From: Oscillospiraceae bacterium
Lineage (GTDB): Bacteria; Bacillota; Clostridia; Oscillospirales; UBA929
DNA: 64,000 bases
Direction: 5' to 3'
Assembly (NCBI GenBank): GCA_009777475.1
Contig: WRLU01000005.1
Location: forward strand, 1-64,000
The notes under the pieces are model-generated. The model saw nothing but the letters and a program-made list of their open reading frames with translations. It was not told the DNA's origin and searched no databases. The position numbers and the translations under genes were made by a program. Positions 7,770 to 16,773 of this stretch are shown one piece after another. The first letter of the stretch is position 1. Each line of letters opens with the position of its first letter.

Positions 7770-9560
7770 ATGAAACCATCAAATGGGAATCCGACACCTT
7801 ACGTCGGACTTGTAGCACCTTACAATCAGATTCCAGACTACACGGAAACGCTTGTTTTGCCTGAAACGATAACCGTGCTTTATTGCCGTTTATCCAACGA
7901 TGACAAGCAGAAAGAAAAGGAGGATGACAGCGACAGCATTGCCAATCAAAAGCTAATACTTGCCAAGTTCGCACAGGATAACAGTATGCCAAACCCAGTC
8001 TTTTTCGTTGACGATGGTCTTACAGGCGTGTTTTTTGACAACCGCCCCGACCTTCAATCAGCATTGGGATTGGTAGATGCGGGGAGGGTTACAAACTTCG
8101 TTTGTAAAGACCTCTCCCGTTTTGGGAGAGACCGCCACAAAGTGGATTTCTACCATGAGGTGCTTTTTCCCGACTTGGGTGTGAGATTTGTAGCTATTGG
8201 CGACAATATCGACACAAGCAAAGGCGAAAACGACATCGCACCGTTCATTAGTTTATTCAATGAATGGTATCCTAGGAATATCTCCCGCAAGGTGCGTGAG
8301 GTTATTCGGGCAAAAGGCATGGCGGGTGAAAGAACTTCACCACACGCCCCCTATGGTTACTCAAAAGACCCCGAAAACAAGAAAAAGCTGATTGTTGACG
8401 AGGTCGCTTCCGAGGTCGTGAAAAAGATTTTTCGCTTGTGTTTGGCGGGATTGGGTGTCACGCATATCGCTAACCGATTGCGTGATGAGCAAATACCTAC
8501 ACCCACTTCTCACTTGGCTGAAATGGGAGAAAACACCATACATAAGTTGCCAAACCATCCCTGCGATTGGGAACCTGCAACAATCGTGACAATCCTATCC
8601 CGACGTGAGTATCTTGGACATACTATCAATTTCAAAACCTACAGCAAATCTTTCAAGAACAGGAAAACGATTCAGAATGCCCCTGAAAACCAAGTGGTTT
8701 TCGAGAACACCCACCCCGCTATAATCGACCAAGAGACTTTTGACCGTGTGCAACAGTTGCGTGAAGGTAGGAGAAGATACACTAACAGCGGGAGAACAGC
8801 ATTGTTTGCAGGGCTTATTTATTGCGAAGAATGCGGTAGCAGGTTTTACTTTTCATCGGGGGCGAGTCGCACCAAAGAACAAGATTTTTATGTTTGTTCG
8901 GGGTTTCGCAGTAAAAAAGTGGAGTGCAGTCATTCGCACTACATTCGGTCGGTAACTCTTGAAGCGATGGTGTCGGCGTATTTAGGGCAAATCAGGGATT
9001 TCGCTATCCAACATGAAGAGGCTTTTGCAAGCCACGTCATGCAGGGGGCGGATGCCAAAAACCGCAAAGCATTAGCCAACGACAGGAAACACCTCACCCA
9101 AATGCAAAGCCGAATCGCAGATTTGGACAAGTACATTCAGCATCTTTTTGAAAGAAACGCAGATGGTGAATTGTCCAATGAGCGGTTTGACAAGCTATCC
9201 GAGGGATACGAGCAAGAGCAAAAGGACTTGGAAATCCAAGTTAGGAATCTAAACAAGCAAATCGCAGACAACGAACAACAGTCCGTCAATATGGAGCAAT
9301 TTTTACGGCTTATCCGCAATCAAACAGATTTTGCGGAATTAACGCCCACAATTCTCCATGAAATGATTGAGCGGATTGAGGTTCATGCACCAGACAAGAG
9401 TTCGGGGAAAAGAGTTCAGGAGATAACGGTTCACCTTAATTTTATAGGGGCAATCGGGAAACTGGATATTTTGAGACCCGAAACAATCGGTTCAGCAGAG
9501 ATTGAAATAGATAGCCCAGAGCCTTCAATGGCTGGTTATCCCGCTTTTAACCCCTGCTGA
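7770..9560 (+). CDS. Large serine recombinase (TnpX-like)
   Basis: YCRLSNDDKQKEKEDDSDSIANQK, LSRFGRDRHKVDFY, recombinase domain, zinc ribbon (YCEECGSRFYF...CSHSHYIR), C-terminal coiled coil. Confidence 0.9.
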   Translation: MKPSNGNPTPYVGLVAPYNQIPDYTETLVLPETITVLYCRLSNDDKQKEKEDDSDSIANQKLILAKFAQDNSMPNPVFFVDDGLTGVFFDNRPDLQSALGLVDAGRVTNFVCKDLSRFGRDRHKVDFYHEVLFPDLGVRFVAIGDNIDTSKGENDIAPFISLFNEWYPRNISRKVREVIRAKGMAGERTSPHAPYGYSKDPENKKKLIVDEVASEVVKKIFRLCLAGLGVTHIANRLRDEQIPTPTSHLAEMGENTIHKLPNHPCDWEPATIVTILSRREYLGHTINFKTYSKSFKNRKTIQNAPENQVVFENTHPAIIDQETFDRVQQLREGRRRYTNSGRTALFAGLIYCEECGSRFYFSSGASRTKEQDFYVCSGFRSKKVECSHSHYIRSVTLEAMVSAYLGQIRDFAIQHEEAFASHVMQGADAKNRKALANDRKHLTQMQSRIADLDKYIQHLFERNADGELSNERFDKLSEGYEQEQKDLEIQVRNLNKQIADNEQQSVNMEQFLRLIRNQTDFAELTPTILHEMIERIEVHAPDKSSGKRVQEITVHLNFIGAIGKLDILRPETIGSAEIEIDSPEPSMAGYPAFNPC

Positions 9561-9757
9561 GAAAACTGTTTTATGGGTAATGAGCCTCCCATCTATTATT
9601 ATACAGAACCGGTTCATAGGTGTGCTTGAAAAAACACATCCTGTCATCAGCTTATGGCATGTAAAAAAAAGGGTGATTTGTCGGCTTTGAGCTTTTGTGA
9701 AATACAGCCTGAATTGAGACAAAATATAAATATTTAGCTGAAATCTTTAAAACCTAT

Positions 9758-9781
9758 AGGGTGAAAAAAATTTTTCACCCT
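9758..9781. repeat. 24-bp inverted repeat
   Basis: AGGGTGAAAAA-AA-TTTTTCACCCT, directly upstream of the SPFH gene -35 box. Confidence 0.75.
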
Positions 9782-9785
9782 CCCC

Positions 9786-9814
9786 TTGACAAAAGCATGA
9801 TACCATGATAATAT
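9786..9814 (+). promoter_or_regulatory. Sigma-A-type promoter of the SPFH/RHH unit
   Basis: TTGACA - 17 bp - TAATAT, followed by the palindrome GATATTATTTTAATATC (9821-9837). Confidence 0.7.
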
Positions 9815-9864
9815 ACAAATGATATTATTTTAATATCAAAATAATTTTTTAGGAGGACATGATC

Positions 9865-10872
9865 ATGTCAGAAAAAAAGCAAATTCACAAGGAAGAGTTC
9901 ACCCCAAAAACAAAGAAAGGAATGGCGATGCTTATATTTAGCATACTGCTGTGCTCAGGGGGCACATTTGCCTTCGTGTACGGTCTCGTTCTGGCTGTGG
10001 GAGGAGGCAATTATGAGTCAGCCGGCATCGTGCTTTCGCTTGCCGGGGCAATGCTCGGGTTTGTTGTTGCTCCTGTTTTGTTCTGCGGGCTGAAAATTCT
10101 GGCACCTAATGAGGCTCTTGTGCTTACACTGTTTGGCAAATATTACGGAACCCTCAGGGGCGATGGATTCTTTTTTGTTAATCCATTTGTTACAGCAATA
10201 AACCCATTAGCGGGAGCATCCCTAGCATCTGAAGAAAAAACCCAAGATATTGCAGCCACGGCTCTTGTAAAAGCTATGGCTGGTAAAAAAATATCGCTTA
10301 AATCCATGGCATTAAGCAACGAAAAACAAAAAATAAACGACCAAATGGGCAACCCTATTATCATAGGGATTGTTGTCATATGGCGTGTTGCAAATACTGC
10401 CAAAGCTGTGTTTAATGTGGATAATTTTAAGGAATTTCTCTCAATCCAATGTGATTCTGCCCTTCGTAACATAGTTCGGCTCTACCCATACGATTCCGTT
10501 GGGACCGATAATGAAAAATCCTTGCGCGGCAGTAGCCAGGAAATTGCCGACAGGCTTAAAAATGAAATCCAAGAAAAGGTGAGTATAGCTGGATTAGAAA
10601 TTCAGGAGGCAAGGATTACGCATTTGTCATATTCCCAGGAAATTGCCGCCGCTATGCTTCAGCGTCAACAGGCCTCGGCTGTTGTTGATGCTCGTCAGAT
10701 GATAGTGGACGGTGCCGTGGGAATGGTGGAAATGGCACTAAACAAGCTAAGCGACAACAATATTGTGAGCTTAGACGATGAACGCAAGGCAGCTATGGTT
10801 AGCAATCTGCTAGTTGTGCTTTGCGGAAATAAGGATGCCCAGCCAATTGTTAACAGTGGCTCTATATATTGA
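9865..10872 (+). CDS. SPFH/Band 7 domain protein
   Basis: Two N-terminal TM segments then LAPNEALVLTLFGKYYGTLRGDGFFFVNPF and SIAGLEIQEARITHLSYSQEIAAAMLQRQQASAVVDAR. Confidence 0.85.
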   Translation: MSEKKQIHKEEFTPKTKKGMAMLIFSILLCSGGTFAFVYGLVLAVGGGNYESAGIVLSLAGAMLGFVVAPVLFCGLKILAPNEALVLTLFGKYYGTLRGDGFFFVNPFVTAINPLAGASLASEEKTQDIAATALVKAMAGKKISLKSMALSNEKQKINDQMGNPIIIGIVVIWRVANTAKAVFNVDNFKEFLSIQCDSALRNIVRLYPYDSVGTDNEKSLRGSSQEIADRLKNEIQEKVSIAGLEIQEARITHLSYSQEIAAAMLQRQQASAVVDARQMIVDGAVGMVEMALNKLSDNNIVSLDDERKAAMVSNLLVVLCGNKDAQPIVNSGSIY

Positions 10873-10880
10873 GGGATGAT

Positions 10881-11096
10881 ATGAATTTGCCGGAAGATAA
10901 AACAAAAAAGCAAATTCCTCTCAGATTATCTGTGTCGCTATGGAATGAGATTGCATCTTGGGCAGAGGAGGATTTCCGGTCGCTTAACAGCCAGATTGAG
11001 TATCTGCTCTCGGAAAGCGTAAAACGCAGAAAAAAAGGCAGGGATAATAGCGAGTCTATATGCCTGGCTCAGGAGGAAGTATGGCCATATGAATAA
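10881..11096 (+). CDS. Arc/RHH-like DNA-binding protein
   Basis: PLRLSVSLWNEIASWAEEDFRSLNSQIEYLLSESVKRRKK: ribbon-helix-helix pattern. Confidence 0.75.
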   Translation: MNLPEDKTKKQIPLRLSVSLWNEIASWAEEDFRSLNSQIEYLLSESVKRRKKGRDNSESICLAQEEVWPYE

Positions 11097-12636
11097 AATT
11101 ACAATATTAGACACAACCCTGCGCGATGGTGCTCAGGGTGCGGGGGTACATTATTCTCTTGAAGATCAGGTGCAAATTTCCCGGCATTTAGATGATTTTG
11201 GCGTTGATTTCATTGAACTAGGTCAAATGGCCGATGGTGAAGAGGGGAGTGGGCTTTTTAAAAGACTTACTGATCTCAAAAACGCCAAGCTTACAATTTT
11301 CGGCTCAACCATGCGTAAAGGCGGTCAGCCCCAAGCTGATGCCGGGCTGATGAGGCTGGTGACTGCCGATACTCCGGCAGTCACCATATTCGGCAAAAGT
11401 TGGAAGCTTCACGTGTCTGAGGTGTTGCGTTGCGAGTTGGATGAAAACCTGCGTTTGGTTGAACAATCCTGCGCCTACCTGAAATGCGGGGGTAAGCTCG
11501 TTATTTTTGATGCTGAGCATTTTTTTGACGGTTACCTTGATGACCCGGAATACGCCAGTGAGGTTTTGCGTGCCGCCAAGAGGGGTGGTGCCGATATAAT
11601 GACGCTCTGTGACACCAATGGAGGTCTTTTGCCAGATCAGGTGCAAGAGATTGTCAGGGATATTAATAGGGAGTTCAACGGCCCTATAGGCGTACATTTT
11701 CACAACGACTCTGGTATGGCGGCGGCAAACTCTGTTTTGTCTGTTTTAGAGGGTGCCTGTCATATTCAAGGAACAATTGGGGGGTTGGGTGAGCGTTGCG
11801 GCAACGCCGATTTGATTCAGGTTATTGCAGGGCTTCAGATTAAACGCGGTATTCGATGCCTGCCGCCGGAATCGTTGCCTAAAATGAGTAGGCTGGCGCG
11901 CACGATAGCCGAAATATCCAATGTTAATATTTTTCAAGGCACGCCTTATGTAGGGAATAACGCATTTCGCCATAAGGCGGGGATGCACGTTGACGGAATG
12001 CTCAAAAACACAAAAACCTTTGAACATATTGATCCCGGTGAGGTTGGTAATGAACGGAGGTTTTTGCCTAGCGGAATATCCGGTCGTGCATTGCTTTTGC
12101 ACTACACAAAGCAATTGGAGCAGAATTTTGAAAAAGATTCCCCGGAGCTCACGGCAATTATGGCTGAGATAAAGGAGAAAAACGAGCAGGGGTATCTTTA
12201 TGAGGCGGCGGAGGCATCCTTTGAGCTGCTTGTGTGGAAACACATCGGCAGATACCGCAAATTGTTTGATCTTGTTATGCTTAAGGCTTTTTCAGAACAC
12301 CCTCAGGCAGGCGGGGGTGCATCAGTCCTTATAAGAATCAGGGTAGACGATAAAGAAACCCTGTCGGCGGGGCAGGGGAAAGGACCGGTTCATGCGCTGG
12401 ATAATGCCCTGGCCGGTGCCCTGAAAAAATTTTATCCGATGGTAGAACATATACACCTCATTGACTACAAGGTACGCGTTTTGAACTCCCGCCAAGCCAC
12501 TGCCGCCCAGGTAAGGGTGCTTATCACATCCACAGACGGCAAGAGTATTTGGACAACAGCCGGGGTTTCGGAGGATATAATTTTAGCCTCCTGGCAGGCA
12601 CTGAGTAGCAGTATAGAATACGCGCTTTTGAAGTGA
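11089..12636 (+). CDS. cimA: Citramalate synthase (2-isopropylmalate/homocitrate synthase superfamily)
   Basis: ITILDTTLRDGAQGAGVHYSLEDQVQISRHLDDFGVDFIELG, HFHNDSGMAAANS, C-terminal LeuA-type regulatory domain. Confidence 0.85.
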   Translation: MNKITILDTTLRDGAQGAGVHYSLEDQVQISRHLDDFGVDFIELGQMADGEEGSGLFKRLTDLKNAKLTIFGSTMRKGGQPQADAGLMRLVTADTPAVTIFGKSWKLHVSEVLRCELDENLRLVEQSCAYLKCGGKLVIFDAEHFFDGYLDDPEYASEVLRAAKRGGADIMTLCDTNGGLLPDQVQEIVRDINREFNGPIGVHFHNDSGMAAANSVLSVLEGACHIQGTIGGLGERCGNADLIQVIAGLQIKRGIRCLPPESLPKMSRLARTIAEISNVNIFQGTPYVGNNAFRHKAGMHVDGMLKNTKTFEHIDPGEVGNERRFLPSGISGRALLLHYTKQLEQNFEKDSPELTAIMAEIKEKNEQGYLYEAAEASFELLVWKHIGRYRKLFDLVMLKAFSEHPQAGGGASVLIRIRVDDKETLSAGQGKGPVHALDNALAGALKKFYPMVEHIHLIDYKVRVLNSRQATAAQVRVLITSTDGKSIWTTAGVSEDIILASWQALSSSIEYALLK

Positions 12637-12734
12637 ATACGTCAAGCTAAATTTACAAAATCTTATGGGCACAGCCGCATTTTCTGACTTTGGCATTGTT
12701 CGGAGATCCCCTGGGGGCTTGTATGCAAATTAGA

Positions 12735-12759
12735 TTGACCCTGGTTTGTGCAGGGTCAA
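12735..12759. repeat. 9-bp perfect inverted repeat upstream of the metK promoter
   Basis: TTGACCCTG-GTTTGTG-CAGGGTCAA, ending 3 bp before the -35 box. Confidence 0.7.
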
Positions 12760-12762
12760 TGC

Positions 12763-12791
12763 TTGACGTGACCCTTGCTTTTTGATATAAT
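12763..12791 (+). promoter_or_regulatory. Sigma-A-type promoter of metK
   Basis: TTGACG - 17 bp - TATAAT. Confidence 0.75.
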
Positions 12792-12831
12792 TCCGATAGG
12801 AAGCACTATTATAGAAAGGGGCGCGTTTTTT

Positions 12832-14010
12832 ATGAAGCTGTTTACATCAGAATCTGTCACGGAGGGCCATCCGGACAAGGTGTGTGATCAAATCTCTGAT
12901 GCCGTGTTGGATGCTATTGTTGAGCAGGATCCATTTGCGCGTGTGGCGTGCGAATCTATTGTTACCACGGGCATGGCTTTAGTTATGGGGGAGATTTCTA
13001 CCAGGGCCTACGTTGACATTCCTCGTATTGTGCGTGATACCATCAGGGAGATTGGCTATGACGATCCGGCAAGGGGCTTTGATGCCGGCTCTTGTGCCGT
13101 ATTGACAACCATTGACGAGCAAAGCCCGGATATTGCCTTGGGGGTAGACAATTCATACGAGTGTAAGAATTCAGACGGAGACGAACTCGACCGTATTGGG
13201 GCAGGGGATCAGGGTATGATGTTTGGCTTTGCCTGCGATGAAACATCCCAGTATATGCCCGCGGCAATATCATACGCTCACGACCTGAGCCGCAAGCTCA
13301 CCCAAGTACGCAAGAACAACATCCTGCCCTGGCTTTTGCCGGATGGGAAAAGCCAGGTGACTGTGCAATACGGCGATAATAACCGGGTTGACCGGATTGA
13401 AACAGTCGTTGTATCCAGCCAGCACAGGGATGAGGTTTCAACAGAGGCTCTTCGTAAGGGGATTCGCGAGGCGGTAATTGAAACAACCTTGCCAGGCGAA
13501 TTAATAGACAGTGATACTAAAATTTTTATAAACCCGACCGGGCGTTTCGTTGTCGGCGGTCCGCAGGGGGATTCTGGTCTTAGCGGACGTAAAATTATTG
13601 TGGATACATACGGAGGTTACGGTAAGCACGGTGGTGGTTCGTTTTCAGGCAAGGATCCAACCAAGGTTGATCGCAGCGCGGCATATATGGCACGCTATGC
13701 TGCTAAAAATCTTGTGGCGGCAGGACTTTGTAGCCGATGCGAAATCGAGCTGGCATACGCAATTGGGGTTGCCCGACCGGTCAGTGTTTTGGTTGAATCC
13801 TTCGGCACCGGTAAAGTTGCCGACAATGAGCTGTCGGAGCTTGTTTGCAGGGTGTTTGACCTAAGGCCTGCCCAAATCATTAAAGCTTTAGATTTGCGCC
13901 GCCCTCTCTATAAAAATATAGCTGCTTATGGGCATTTTGGACGCAAGGACCTAGATCTTCCTTGGGAGAGGCTTGATAAAGTCGATGCTATAAAAAATGA
14001 GTTGCGGTAA
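12832..14010 (+). CDS. metK: S-adenosylmethionine synthetase
   Basis: [61 protein letters not shown]. Confidence 0.97.
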   Translation: MKLFTSESVTEGHPDKVCDQISDAVLDAIVEQDPFARVACESIVTTGMALVMGEISTRAYVDIPRIVRDTIREIGYDDPARGFDAGSCAVLTTIDEQSPDIALGVDNSYECKNSDGDELDRIGAGDQGMMFGFACDETSQYMPAAISYAHDLSRKLTQVRKNNILPWLLPDGKSQVTVQYGDNNRVDRIETVVVSSQHRDEVSTEALRKGIREAVIETTLPGELIDSDTKIFINPTGRFVVGGPQGDSGLSGRKIIVDTYGGYGKHGGGSFSGKDPTKVDRSAAYMARYAAKNLVAAGLCSRCEIELAYAIGVARPVSVLVESFGTGKVADNELSELVCRVFDLRPAQIIKALDLRRPLYKNIAAYGHFGRKDLDLPWERLDKVDAIKNELR

Positions 14011-14047
14011 AGGGTTCATTTGCTCATCTCTTAATTTCCCGAGGAGC

Positions 14048-15574
14048 CTAATCGTATCTGATTCCTAGGGCATCCATCAGCTCTTCTTTTTCCGCCTCCC
14101 ATTCCTCTTGCTTTTTCATGTCTTCATAACGCTCAAATTCCTCAAGTGCGTTTTCTGCGCGTGACAGCAGGCTGGAGCGCTGCTCCTTACCGCGGTCAAT
14201 GCGTGTCATCAGAAGGACTGTTTCAACGTGAGGAGTCCATGGGAACATATCCACCGGCTGTACGCTGCAAACACGGTAATCCTCTTTTAGCAGGGCAATA
14301 TCCCGAGCCAGTGTGGCGGGATTGCAGGAAACATATACAATGCGCGGAGGGGCAAGTCCCAGCAGTGCATCAAGCAGCTCTTGGTCGCAGCCCTTGCGCG
14401 GCGGATCTAAAACCGCAAGATAACATTCGCCTTTGGAGTCAACATAGGCTTTAATCCATTGCCCGGCAGAGGCGTTGACAAATTGAGCGAAGCTTTCCAG
14501 TCCTGCCTCTCGTGCATTGATTTGGGCATCGCGTATGGCATCGGGAGATATGTCTATTCCGATTACCGCGCCTGCTCGTTGTGCTAAAAGAAGGGCGATC
14601 GAACCGGTGCCGCAGTGCAAATCCAGTGCGATTTGGTCGGCTGTCAGTACGGTAGCTCCCAAAACCTCTCGGAAAAGAACCTGTGCCTGTATTGTGTTGG
14701 TCTGGAAAAAGGAAAGCGGCGAAATACGGTAGCGCATACCCAGCAAGGTCTCTTCAATGTAGCTTTTGCCGTATACCAAACGGCAATCCTGACCGGTTGC
14801 ACTTTTGGCACGTCCAGGATTGATATTTACATAGAGCGAGGCAAGGCGGCAGGGCGGATGCTCTAGGGGCGTGGGGTTAAACCCGCCAACAGCCATCAAA
14901 AGGCGCATTATAAGATTATGTTCGCTGGGCAGCGTGTCTTGGGTCAAAACAAGGATGACCATAACCTCGCCGGTAGTGTAGCTTACCCTTACGATTATGT
15001 GACGTATAAGACCCTTGCCTGTGGCGGGGTTGTATATGGGCATATTGTGGTCTCGTATAAAATCTCTCATAACTGCCGGGATCAGTTCGGCAACCGGGTG
15101 AATGACAGGACAGGAATCCACTGGTACTATATCATGGCTGTTTCCTGCATATAGCCCTATTTTGGGATCCTGTGGGTCTCCCCCCACAGGAAACGAAACC
15201 TTGTTGCGGAATTTGTAAGGATAGTTCATAGGAATTGTAGGCTCAACCACAAATTCATCCGGGCTAAGCCCACCCAGCCTGATTAGCTTATCTCTTACCG
15301 TTTGTGTTTTAAAATCAAGCTGACGTTCATATTTCATCATCCCTAGTGGACAGCCGCCGCAGGAACCGACATGAGGGCAAATCGGATCAATGCGCGAAGG
15401 CGATGAGATATCAATGGCCTTGATAACGGCACGGCCATATTTGCTGCGGCGTTCAGTCATTTCAATTTCAACGGCATCGCCGGGAACGGCATTATCAACA
15501 AATACTACATAATTGTCTAACCGGGCTACCCCCTGACCCTGGTCGTTCAGCCCAGTTATGTCCACAAGCGGCAT
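14048..15574 (-). CDS. 23S rRNA (uracil-5-)-methyltransferase, RumA/RlmD family
   Basis: TRAM domain start, CPHVGSCGGCPLGMM Fe-S motif, LDLHCGTGSIALLLA, LDPPRKGCD, YVSCNPATLARDI. Confidence 0.9.
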   Translation of the reverse strand: MPLVDITGLNDQGQGVARLDNYVVFVDNAVPGDAVEIEMTERRSKYGRAVIKAIDISSPSRIDPICPHVGSCGGCPLGMMKYERQLDFKTQTVRDKLIRLGGLSPDEFVVEPTIPMNYPYKFRNKVSFPVGGDPQDPKIGLYAGNSHDIVPVDSCPVIHPVAELIPAVMRDFIRDHNMPIYNPATGKGLIRHIIVRVSYTTGEVMVILVLTQDTLPSEHNLIMRLLMAVGGFNPTPLEHPPCRLASLYVNINPGRAKSATGQDCRLVYGKSYIEETLLGMRYRISPLSFFQTNTIQAQVLFREVLGATVLTADQIALDLHCGTGSIALLLAQRAGAVIGIDISPDAIRDAQINAREAGLESFAQFVNASAGQWIKAYVDSKGECYLAVLDPPRKGCDQELLDALLGLAPPRIVYVSCNPATLARDIALLKEDYRVCSVQPVDMFPWTPHVETVLLMTRIDRGKEQRSSLLSRAENALEEFERYEDMKKQEEWEAEKEELMDALGIRYD

Positions 15575-15637
15575 GGCAGATTCCCCTTTGCAAAAAAGTT
15601 CCGCCGTCCCTCTGAAGGGGAGGGTCACGGCACGTTA

Positions 15638-15666
15638 AGTATAGGCGTTTTCAATTACAATGTCAA
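15638..15666 (-). promoter_or_regulatory. Sigma-A-type promoter of the RumA-family gene
   Basis: Minus strand TTGACA - 17 bp - TATACT. Confidence 0.75.
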
Positions 15667-15721
15667 GGTATGCACAAAAAATAGCGGGTATTGCGAAAAC
15701 AATCCTTATGAGGTGCTGATA

Positions 15722-16564
15722 ATGAAAGAAATACATACAGACAATATAACACGAGTAGTTGCCAGGTTGTGCATAGAGGCAAATACCTGCCTGCCCGGTC
15801 GCCTGCGTGTTGCTTTAGCTGAAGCTAGAAAGCAAGAGACATCTGAGCTGGCGGGATCGGTGCTTGATGCCTTGGCAGAAAACGCCGATATTGCGAGGGA
15901 AGAAAATATACCAATTTGTCAAGATACCGGAATGACCGTGGTATTCCTGGCGATAGGTCAGGATATATCAATTAAGGGATGTTCATTAGAAGCTGCGGTG
16001 AATGAAGGGGTGCGAATCGGTTATCAAGAGGGCTTTTTACGCAAAAGCATCGTTCTCGATCCCATTAAGAGGGAAAACTCTCGCGACAATACCCCGGCGG
16101 TTATCCACAGCCGGATTGTTCCCGGGGATAGCTTGGAGATAACAGTTGCCCCTAAGGGCTTTGGGAGTGAGAATATGTCAGGGCTGGCGATGCTAAAGCC
16201 CTCCCAAGGTCTGGGCGGGATCGAGGATTTTGTTGTTGAAACGGTGAAAAAAGCCGGAGCTAACCCATGTCCGCCGATTGTAGTGGGGGTTGGTGTCGGC
16301 GGTACAATGGAAAAGGCTACGCTGATGTCAAAAGAGGCGTTGCTCCGTGAAATCGGAGGACTCAATCCTGACCCTGCATGGAGCAAGGTTGAGAACCGTC
16401 TTTTAGAAAGGGTAAATGCCCTGAATATAGGACCGGCAGGTTTTGGCGGAAAAACTACGGCTCTGGCGGTGAATATCCTTACCTATCCCACCCATATAGC
16501 AGGGCTTCCGGTTGCAGTGAATATTGGTTGTCACGCAACACGGCATAAATCGGCGATGCTATGA
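15722..16564 (+). CDS. Class I fumarate hydratase, alpha (N-terminal domain) subunit
   Basis: IPICQDTGMTVVFLAIGQD, KRENSRDNTPAVIHSRIVPGD, PKGFGSENMSGLAML, GVGVGGTMEKATLMSKEALLR. Confidence 0.9.
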   Translation: MKEIHTDNITRVVARLCIEANTCLPGRLRVALAEARKQETSELAGSVLDALAENADIAREENIPICQDTGMTVVFLAIGQDISIKGCSLEAAVNEGVRIGYQEGFLRKSIVLDPIKRENSRDNTPAVIHSRIVPGDSLEITVAPKGFGSENMSGLAMLKPSQGLGGIEDFVVETVKKAGANPCPPIVVGVGVGGTMEKATLMSKEALLREIGGLNPDPAWSKVENRLLERVNALNIGPAGFGGKTTALAVNILTYPTHIAGLPVAVNIGCHATRHKSAML

Positions 16565-16689
16565 GCCACCACAAACAATAGAGAAACATTAGGCCTAATT
16601 GGCAAGTGTGTCCCAGTTAGTGCTATCTAAAATTTACATAAAGCTTTCCGGGATAGGCCCACGAGGATGGCGGACCAAAAAACTTTGTC

Positions 16690-16718
16690 TTGTTTTTTTG
16701 TGCGTGGCATTATATAAT
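16690..16718 (+). promoter_or_regulatory. Sigma-A-type promoter upstream of cheR
   Basis: TTGTTT - 17 bp - TATAAT. Confidence 0.5.
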
Positions 16719-16773
16719 ACGATAGCGTGTATTTCGTCACACGTGCAATTCCGGAGAGAGGAATGAAAAGAGC

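Noticed and set aside
11305-12243. Minus-strand ORFs inside cimA
   Set aside because: Antisense shadows of a well-supported citramalate synthase gene.
12637-12831. SAM riboswitch upstream of metK
   Set aside because: Predicted TSS leaves only a short leader, and the conserved SAM-I core was not recognised.
16565-16770. Possible c-di-GMP or other riboswitch upstream of cheR
   Set aside because: I looked for the GEMM core motifs and did not find a convincing match; only a sigma-A-like promoter is supported.
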